Made by a program: the position numbers and the translations under genes. This document shows positions 58,711-64,000 of a DNA stretch of 64,000 nt, one piece after another (positions within the stretch are counted from its first letter, which is position 1; each line of letters begins with the position of its first letter). This DNA is from Kribbella solani (GTDB taxonomy: Bacteria; Actinomycetota; Actinomycetes; Propionibacteriales; Kribbellaceae). Where the stretch lies: positions 930,001 to 994,000 of the forward strand of contig NZ_JACHNF010000001.1 in assembly GCF_014205295.1 (NCBI RefSeq), in the 5' to 3' direction. The notes under the pieces were generated by a model. It ran no database searches and had not been told where the DNA came from. It was given only the letters and a program-made list of their open reading frames with translations.

Positions 58711-60054
58711 TCATCGTAACTGGGCGCCGGTGAGGCTGTCCCGGAGCTCAGCGGTCCACGACTGCGTCAGGCCAGGCTTCGAGAAGCGCGCCGATCGGCC
58801 GAGGTGCTGCAACGAGAACGGCTTCAGACTGGCCGGCTGCGAGCCGCTGGTGAGATATCTGGCCAGCTCCAACCCACTTGCCAGGCCGAGCGAGACGCCC
58901 ATCATGGCGTGACCGGTCGAGACGAAGACATTGCCGTACGGAGCGAGCTGATCGATCACCGGCAACCCGGACGGCAGCATCGGCCGGAGCCCGACCCACT
59001 CGTCGGTGATGCTCTGGTCGAGGTCGCCGGCCGGCCAGTTCACCACGTAGGGCGACGCGGCGAGTACCATCGCGCGGATCCGCCGGCGGTCGATGCGCGA
59101 GTTCAGGCCACTCAGTTCCATCGTGCCGACAACGCGGGTGGAGTCCTCGTGCGGTGCGATCCCGGTTTTCGCGTCGGCGATGTCGATGACGCGGGTCGGT
59201 CGCGGCTCCAGGCCGACGGTGAAGCTGTACCCCTTGCCTGCCTGTAACGGCAGTCGAACACCGAGCAGCCGGGTCAGGAAGGCCGACCAGGAGCCGGCGG
59301 CGATGACGACGTGATCCGCCGCGTACACGTCCTGCTGGGTAGCGACCGCGGTCACCCGCTGACCATCGACCTGGAACGCGACCGCCTGCTCGTGCTCGCG
59401 GATCGTGCCACCGTTGGCGAGGATCTCCCGGCCGAGCGCGTCGCAGACCGACTTCGGATCGACCAGCAGGTCGCCCCGCATCAGCAGTGCGCTCGCGACC
59501 TTCCCGGACAGGATCGGCTCGGCCGACCGGGCTTCGGCACCGTCGAGGACCGAGTAGTCGGCCTTGATCGACAGCGCGGCGAGGAAGCTGAGCTCGTCAG
59601 CGGCCTTGGCCGCGCCGGTCGCGTCGCGGAAGACGCGCAGGCTTTCCCCGGACCGGATCGCGAACGGATTGCGCTCGTGCAACTGGTGGAAAAGCTCGAC
59701 GCTCTCCCCGCCGAGCTGAACCAGGGCGTTGCGGCCGGCCTCGAACGTCGACCGGCCGCCGGCGCGCCAGAAGCCCCACAGCCATTGCACGAAGCCCGGA
59801 TCGAGCTGGGGCTTCAGGTACACCGGCGATGCCGGCCGGCCCAACGACTTGAGGGTGTACCCAACGATGCCGGGCGCGGGCAGCGGCGCGGTCGTCTTCG
59901 GCACGATCCACCCGCCGTTGCCGAACGAGCACCCCATGCCGACCGGGCCTTGGTCGAGGACGGTGACTTCGCATCCGTCGAGGGCCAGATAGTGCGCCAC
60001 TGACAGGCCGATGACACCAGCACCGACGACAGTGACTCTGGGTTGGCTGGAAAT
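58711..60054 (-). CDS. dadA: FAD-dependent D-amino-acid dehydrogenase (DadA-like), apparent AUU start
   Basis: 447 residues if started at ATT 60054. The ADP-binding fold VTVVGAGVIGLSVAHYLA and GMGCSFGNGGWIVP are in frame, and the DadA signature GLRPMLPSGLPVIDQL, VFVSTGHAMMGVSLG near the end is intact. The first ATG/GTG/TTG in this frame (GTG 60000) would delete the Rossmann motif. A Shine-Dalgarno AAGGTGG lies 7 nt before the ATT, so AUU initiation or a frameshift from GTG 60065 are the two explanations. It oxidises D-amino acids to keto acids, passing electrons to the chain. The decarboxylase upstream would act on such a keto acid. Confidence 0.85.
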   Translation of the reverse strand: MSSQPRVTVVGAGVIGLSVAHYLALDGCEVTVLDQGPVGMGCSFGNGGWIVPKTTAPLPAPGIVGYTLKSLGRPASPVYLKPQLDPGFVQWLWGFWRAGGRSTFEAGRNALVQLGGESVELFHQLHERNPFAIRSGESLRVFRDATGAAKAADELSFLAALSIKADYSVLDGAEARSAEPILSGKVASALLMRGDLLVDPKSVCDALGREILANGGTIREHEQAVAFQVDGQRVTAVATQQDVYAADHVVIAAGSWSAFLTRLLGVRLPLQAGKGYSFTVGLEPRPTRVIDIADAKTGIAPHEDSTRVVGTMELSGLNSRIDRRRIRAMVLAASPYVVNWPAGDLDQSITDEWVGLRPMLPSGLPVIDQLAPYGNVFVSTGHAMMGVSLGLASGLELARYLTSGSQPASLKPFSLQHLGRSARFSKPGLTQSWTAELRDSLTGAQLR

Positions 60055-60058
60055 ACGA

Positions 60059-61651
60059 TCACCACCTTCGCTGGTCGAGCGATGTCGGAACGACGATCAC
60101 CCGCGGACCGGGTGAATCCATTGCCTGCTTGAGTACTCCCGCGAGCTCACGTCCGCTCCCGACGCGTTCGGCCGGTACGCCGTACCCGGCTGCGATCGAG
60201 CAGAAGTCGATGCCGGAGATGTCGAGCCCGGGTACGGCGGTGATGCCCATCGAGGCGGCGAACGGCCGGAGCGCGCCGTACGTTTCGTTCTGCAGGATCA
60301 AGTACGTAACGTCGATGCCGTACCGGGCGGCGGTCCACAGCGCCGGAATGCTGAAGTTGGCGGCGCCGTCCCCGATCAGGGCGACGACCTTCCGGTCCGG
60401 GGACGCCAGTTTCACGCCCAAGGCCCCGGGCATGCCGAAGCCCAGACCACCCGCGGCCGCGAAGTAGTAACTGCCCTGATCGGCGAGGTTGATCGTGTCC
60501 CAGAACGCGTCCGTCGTCGACGTCGACTCGGTCACGTAGATCGTCGAATCGGGAACGACCGAGTTGAGCGTGTCGAACACGCGCGCCGGGGCGACCGGCC
60601 AGTTGTCTTCGTCCTGCCGAGGCCCGGACGTTCGCCGGGGGACTGATGCCGCACCGGTCTCGGGGAGTCGTTCGATCAGTCCGGCCAAGGCGCTGGGGAT
60701 GTCGCAGACGTACGCGTCACCGGCCCAGGCTCGCGCGGCTTCGCCCGGGTCCGAGGTCAGCTGGATCAGCGACGTCCCGTCCGGCAGGATCGGGCCGGGC
60801 TGGTAGTGGTGGTACCGGAAGACCGGTGCACCGATGACCAAGATCAGGTCATGCCCGGCCAGTACGTCGGCGAGGCCCCGCATCGAAGTCGGCAGTACGC
60901 CCTGGAAGCGCGGGTGCCGGGTCGGGAACGGACAGCGGTACGGCGACGGGGCGATCCACGTCGGGACCGACGCGCGATCGGCGAGCGTCACCGCGAGTTC
61001 GTTCGCCTCGGTCGCGTCGACGTCGCCGCCGAGGACCAGCGCGGGCCGGGTGGCGGCCCGCAGCCGGGCCACGATGTGATCGAGGTCCTCCGCTGCCAGG
61101 CGGCCGCCGTGCCGGACCTGCCGGTCCGCGATCGATGGCGCGTCGGCGTCGAGCTCCTGATCCCAGTCGTCGTACGGGATCGAGAGGTAGACCGGTCCGC
61201 GGGGCGGGCCCATCGCGGTGTGGACGGCCTGCGCCATCGAGCGCGGCACGTCGGCCGGCAGCGCCGGTTCGAGGGCCAGTTTCACCAGCGGCTGCGGCAG
61301 GACAGTGGCCTGGACGTTGCTGAGCATCGCCTCGCCGCCCAGGTGCGCGCGAACCTGTTGCCCGGCGGTGACCACCAGCGGGCTGTGGGCGTACCACGCG
61401 TTCGTGAGCGCGCCCATGGCGTTGCCGGTGCCGGCTGCCGAGTGCAGGTTCACCAGGGCCGGCGCGTTCGACGCCTGGGCGAAGCCGTCGGCGATGCCGA
61501 CCACGACGCCTTCGTTCAGCCCCAGTACATAGTTGAAGTCCGGCGGCAGCTGCCCGATGAAGGGCAGCTCGTTCGAACCGGGGTTGCCGAAGATCGTCGT
61601 CAGGCCGTTCGTACGCAGGACGTCGAAGGTGGCGGACAGTACTGTCTGCAT
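60059..61651 (-). CDS. mdlC: Benzoylformate decarboxylase (ThDP-dependent)
   Basis: 530 residues. The catalytic residues of the Pseudomonas putida enzyme fall at the same numbers: S26 (GNPGSNELP), E47 (LNEGVV), H70 (NLHSAAGTGNAMG) and H281 (IGAPVFRYHHYQPG). The ThDP/Mg motif is VALIGDGAANFS to NETYGAL. It should decarboxylate benzoylformate (or a related aryl-glyoxylate) to the aldehyde, the third step of the mandelate pathway. No mandelate racemase or dehydrogenase is adjacent; the D-amino-acid dehydrogenase downstream could supply the keto acid from phenylglycine. Good AAAGGGG ribosome-binding site. Confidence 0.95.
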   Translation of the reverse strand: MQTVLSATFDVLRTNGLTTIFGNPGSNELPFIGQLPPDFNYVLGLNEGVVVGIADGFAQASNAPALVNLHSAAGTGNAMGALTNAWYAHSPLVVTAGQQVRAHLGGEAMLSNVQATVLPQPLVKLALEPALPADVPRSMAQAVHTAMGPPRGPVYLSIPYDDWDQELDADAPSIADRQVRHGGRLAAEDLDHIVARLRAATRPALVLGGDVDATEANELAVTLADRASVPTWIAPSPYRCPFPTRHPRFQGVLPTSMRGLADVLAGHDLILVIGAPVFRYHHYQPGPILPDGTSLIQLTSDPGEAARAWAGDAYVCDIPSALAGLIERLPETGAASVPRRTSGPRQDEDNWPVAPARVFDTLNSVVPDSTIYVTESTSTTDAFWDTINLADQGSYYFAAAGGLGFGMPGALGVKLASPDRKVVALIGDGAANFSIPALWTAARYGIDVTYLILQNETYGALRPFAASMGITAVPGLDISGIDFCSIAAGYGVPAERVGSGRELAGVLKQAMDSPGPRVIVVPTSLDQRRW

Positions 61652-61675
61652 CGAATCCCCTTTGCTGATCGCGGT

Positions 61676-62512
61676 CTACTCGGCCGGCTCGAGCCGGCAC
61701 CGGTTGGAGATCGATCCGATCCCCTCGATGCTGGTCTCGACAGTCTGACCGTCGGTCAGGAAGACCTTCGGTGTACGTCCGGCGCCGACGCCACCCGGTG
61801 TCCCGGTAGCGATGATGTCACCGGGGCGAAGGGTCAGGATCGTGCTGACATAGCTGACGATGGCGGCGGGTTCGAACAGCAGGTCCGCCGTCGACGCCTT
61901 CTGCATGGTGACTCCGTCGACCTTGCACTCGATGGTCAGGCCCAGCGCGTTCACCGGGAGCTCGTCGGGAGTCACCAGGACCGGTCCGACCGGTGTGGTC
62001 GCCTCGAACGTCTTGCCGGCCAGGAACTCACGAGTCCGGTGCTGCCAGTCCCGCACGGTGATGTCGTTCAGCACCGTGTACCCGGCGACGGCGTCCAGCG
62101 CGTCTGCTTCGGCGGCATGCCGGCAGGCGGAGCCGATCACGATCGCGAGCTCGGCCTCCCAGTCGATCTCGGTACTGACCCGGGGCAGCACGATGTCGTC
62201 GGACGGGCCGATCAGGGACTCGCTGAACTTCGCGAACAAGGTGGGGTACTTCGGCCGGTCCCGGCCCATCTCGTCGATGTGGCTGCGGTAGTTCAGCCCG
62301 AGGCAGATGATCTTCCCCGGCCTCGGCACCAGCGTCGTCACCTGGAACTCCGTTGCGTTCAGCAACGGACCCGCGGCGGCGGCGTGCGTACGCCAGTCCG
62401 GCGCGGCCAGCAAGGCACCCAGATCGTCGAAGGGCAGCGGAACGGCCTGCCCGGCCGGTTCCAGCCGGGCGGCCCTGGTCCGGCCGTTCGTCTCGATGGT
62501 CGCCAGCCTCAT
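61676..62512 (-). CDS. Fumarylacetoacetate hydrolase-family protein
   Basis: 278 residues. Catalytic domain with KIICLGLNYRSHIDEMG, the metal-binding DWEAELAIVIG, DITVRDWQHRTREFLAGKTFEA and IIATGTPGGVGAGRTP. Family members hydrolyse or isomerise 2-hydroxy-hepta-2,4-dienedioate, acylpyruvates or fumarylacetoacetate in aromatic catabolism. The N-terminal ~60 residues are a small beta domain. First gene of the minus-strand operon (24-bp gap to the decarboxylase), and divergent from a ring-cleavage-type VOC protein. Confidence 0.92.
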   Translation of the reverse strand: MRLATIETNGRTRAARLEPAGQAVPLPFDDLGALLAAPDWRTHAAAAGPLLNATEFQVTTLVPRPGKIICLGLNYRSHIDEMGRDRPKYPTLFAKFSESLIGPSDDIVLPRVSTEIDWEAELAIVIGSACRHAAEADALDAVAGYTVLNDITVRDWQHRTREFLAGKTFEATTPVGPVLVTPDELPVNALGLTIECKVDGVTMQKASTADLLFEPAAIVSYVSTILTLRPGDIIATGTPGGVGAGRTPKVFLTDGQTVETSIEGIGSISNRCRLEPAE

Positions 62513-62530
62513 CGCGTCTCCGATCCACGA

Positions 62531-62561
62531 TTGACAACCCGCCAGGTCGTCGCTTTATAGT
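62531..62561 (+). promoter_or_regulatory. Sigma-70-like promoter for the VOC gene
   Basis: TTGACA (62531-62536), 18-bp spacer, TTATAG (62555-62560). The consensus quality is unusual in this high-GC window. It lies in the 91-bp divergent gap with the FAH-family gene. Confidence 0.7.
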
Positions 62562-62603
62562 CCTGCATATTGGAACAGTAGCACTGAAAAATAGGAGTGC
62601 AAG

Positions 62604-63098
62604 ATGGCGATCGTCGAGCTGGGACATACCGGCGTCTGGGTACGGGACCTGGTCGCGATGCGGGACTTCTACGAGCGGGTGCTCGGGCTGACCGTGACCG
62701 ATCAGGACGACGAGCTGGGGATCGTGTTCTTCTCGTCCAGGCCGGAGGAAGAGCATCACGAGTTCGTGATCCAGCTGGGCCGCACCGCGGCGCCGGACGT
62801 CAAGCTGACCCACCAGATCTCGTGGCGGGTCGACTCACTGGCGTCGCTGCGCTCGCTTCATCAGCGCCTGCTCGCGGAAGAGGCCCCGATCCAGCAGGTG
62901 GTGACGCACGGGAACGCGTACGGCATCTACTTCTTCGATCCGGAAGGCAACCGGAACGAGCTGTACTGGCACACCGGGGTCGAGGTGGCGCAGCCGTTCC
63001 GGCGGTCGATCGACCTGACCCGGACGCCCGAGGAGATCGCCGCCGAGGCGGAGCAGCTGCTGACCGACGGCTCGACCGCCTACCAGCCGGTCGAGTAG
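62604..63098 (+). CDS. VOC-family protein, extradiol-dioxygenase-like
   Basis: 164 residues. AIVELGHTGVWVRDLVAMRDFYERVLGLTV holds a first metal-ligand His, LTHQISWRVDSLASLRSLHQRL the second, and FFDPEGNRNELYWHT the Glu, the 2-His-1-carboxylate set of type I extradiol dioxygenases. It is one domain rather than two, so it may be a small dioxygenase, a hydroxylating VOC enzyme or a lyase. AGGAG precedes ATG 62604. Promoter and position next to a FAH-family hydrolase support an aromatic-ring or keto-acid catabolic role. Confidence 0.85.
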   Translation: MAIVELGHTGVWVRDLVAMRDFYERVLGLTVTDQDDELGIVFFSSRPEEEHHEFVIQLGRTAAPDVKLTHQISWRVDSLASLRSLHQRLLAEEAPIQQVVTHGNAYGIYFFDPEGNRNELYWHTGVEVAQPFRRSIDLTRTPEEIAAEAEQLLTDGSTAYQPVE

Positions 63099-63145
63099 TC
63101 GCGGCCGCGAATCGCCCGACCCGTCCTTCTCCCGAGAGGCTGACC

Positions 63146-64000
63146 ATGACGATCACCGCGAGCCCAGGATTCGATCAGCACGAATCGGTGGCGTTCCATC
63201 ACGATCCGGCCAGCGGTCTGCGAGCGTTCGTCGCGGTGCACCGGAAACGCCATGGGCGCGGCTGCGGCGGCATCCGCTACCGGGTGTACGCGAACGAGCA
63301 GGCGGCGGTCGACGACGTACTGAGGCTGTCCGCGGCGATGACCCGCAAGGCGGTACTGGCGGAAGTACCCGCCGGTGGAGCGAAGACGTGCATCCTGGCC
63401 GACCCGTCGCGTGGAAAGACGGTCGAGTTGCTAGAGGCGATGGGCCGGGTGGTGGAGTCGTACCACGGCAGCTATGTCTGCGCGCCGGATGTCGGCATCA
63501 CCGCCGACGACCTGACCGTGATCCGGGGCGTCACCGCGCACGTGGTCGGCGTGGGCACCCCGAGCGGGCCGTACACCGCGCGCGGCACGTTCCGGGGCAT
63601 CGAGACGATGGCGGCCTGGAAGCTCGGCCGCGATTCGCTCGACGGCGTACGGGTGGCGGTGCAGGGTGCCGGGAGCGTCGGCGCCGGTCTGGCGCACCTG
63701 CTTACTTCGGCCGGCGCAGTGGTCACCATCGCCGACCTCGACGCCGATCGGGCGAACGCGGTCGCGGCCGAGGTCGGCGCCGAGGTGGTCGACGCCGGAG
63801 CGATCCTCGAACTGGCGGCGGACATCCTCGCGCCCTGCGCGCTGGGTGGAATCCTCACGCGGGACACGGTCGAGCGGCTGAAGGTTCAGGCCGTGGTGGG
63901 TGCGGCCAACAATCAGCTGGCCGACGCCGCCGCCGGTACCGCTCTGGCCGTCCGGGGTATCGCGTTCGCGCCGGACTTCGTGGTCAGCGCCGGCGGCCTG
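63146..64000 (+). CDS. Leucine/phenylalanine-dehydrogenase-like protein (Glu/Leu/Phe/Val dehydrogenase), 3' end cut by window edge
   Basis: 285 residues visible. The dimerisation/substrate domain has GCGGIRYRVYANEQAAVDDVLRL and MTRKAVLAEVPAGGAKTCI. K68 and K80 fall at the substrate-binding and catalytic lysine positions of Bacillus leucine dehydrogenases. D at CAPDVGI and the Rossmann motif VAVQGAGSVGAGLA follow, then APCALGG and VVGAANNQLAD. NAD-dependent oxidative deamination of a branched or aromatic amino acid to its keto acid would feed the neighbouring benzoylformate decarboxylase. The canonical GGGK glycine-rich lysine loop is GGAK here. It continues beyond 64000. Confidence 0.9.
   Translation, partial: MTITASPGFDQHESVAFHHDPASGLRAFVAVHRKRHGRGCGGIRYRVYANEQAAVDDVLRLSAAMTRKAVLAEVPAGGAKTCILADPSRGKTVELLEAMGRVVESYHGSYVCAPDVGITADDLTVIRGVTAHVVGVGTPSGPYTARGTFRGIETMAAWKLGRDSLDGVRVAVQGAGSVGAGLAHLLTSAGAVVTIADLDADRANAVAAEVGAEVVDAGAILELAADILAPCALGGILTRDTVERLKVQAVVGAANNQLADAAAGTALAVRGIAFAPDFVVSAGGL

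Noticed and set aside
59814..60065. Alternative frame starting at GTG 60065 as the DadA start
   Set aside because: This frame does not contain the Rossmann motif or any DadA signature; only a frameshift would connect it, so it is kept as an alternative explanation rather than a gene.
1..64000. tRNA, rRNA, insertion sequence, prophage or CRISPR content
   Set aside because: No cloverleaf-like sequence, transposase, integrase, phage gene or spaced repeat array was recognised; almost all space is occupied by protein-coding genes.

Overview
This is a high-GC chromosomal window from a soil actinomycete. The evidence is pervasive G/C third positions, GTG/TTG starts, GTAC/TACG-rich spelling, many apparently leaderless genes, lipobox and Tat exports, and abundant LacI, PadR, TetR, IclR and PucR regulators. 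Gene content fits Kribbella or a close relative (Propionibacteriales). That placement is an inference, not a database result. No tRNA, rRNA, CRISPR array, insertion sequence or prophage gene was seen.

Left part (1-17.7 kb): the end of a GntP permease, a VOC protein and an erythromycin-esterase-like hydrolase come first, then three two-component systems. Between them lies a tightly overlapping operon dprE1-dprE2-phosphodiester glycosidase-ubiA, the decaprenylphosphoryl-ribose/arabinose pathway. It is followed by a PadR regulator, a truncated partner gene and uppP. A drug/envelope-stress style module (ABC ATPase, ABC permease, NarL-type kinase, regulator) and a regulator/kinase/multipass membrane protein set follow.

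Middle (17.7-38 kb): sugar and amino-sugar utilisation. One LacI regulator (18.1 kb) sits by a cupin gene and shares an operator-like element with a DegT aminotransferase/SDR operon. An MsiK-type ATPase, divergent nagA and nagB, a Gfo/Idh/MocA dehydrogenase, an SGNH hydrolase, two paralogous secreted glycoside-hydrolase-like proteins, a second LacI regulator and a complete five-gene peptide-type ABC importer follow. Sites close to TGCAAACGTTTGCA occur in all three divergent promoter regions of this block, so it looks like one LacI regulon that imports and degrades an unidentified, probably amino-sugar-containing, glycan.

Right-middle (38-53 kb): a TetR/membrane-protein pair around a perfect palindrome, a HAD phosphatase, a DUF4037 protein, then a long co-directional operon. 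This is PadR, sulfatase, solute-binding lipoprotein, permease, a fused permease-ATPase, ATPase, sulfatase, sulfatase. It is divergent from a CE7-type esterase across tandem CCACAAGTGG operators. The sulfatases lack signal peptides, so sulfated substrate is probably imported intact and desulfated inside the cell.

Right end (53-64 kb): a VOC protein, a SigX5-like sigma factor, an IclR regulator and a serine beta-lactamase-like protein, then an aromatic alpha-keto/amino-acid cluster. The minus-strand operon is FAH-family hydrolase, benzoylformate decarboxylase (catalytic residues at the textbook positions), D-amino-acid dehydrogenase (apparent AUU start) and PucR regulator. A VOC dioxygenase-like protein and a leucine/phenylalanine-dehydrogenase-like gene, cut by the window edge, are divergent from it. 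Together they suggest phenylglycine- or mandelate-like catabolism (inference).
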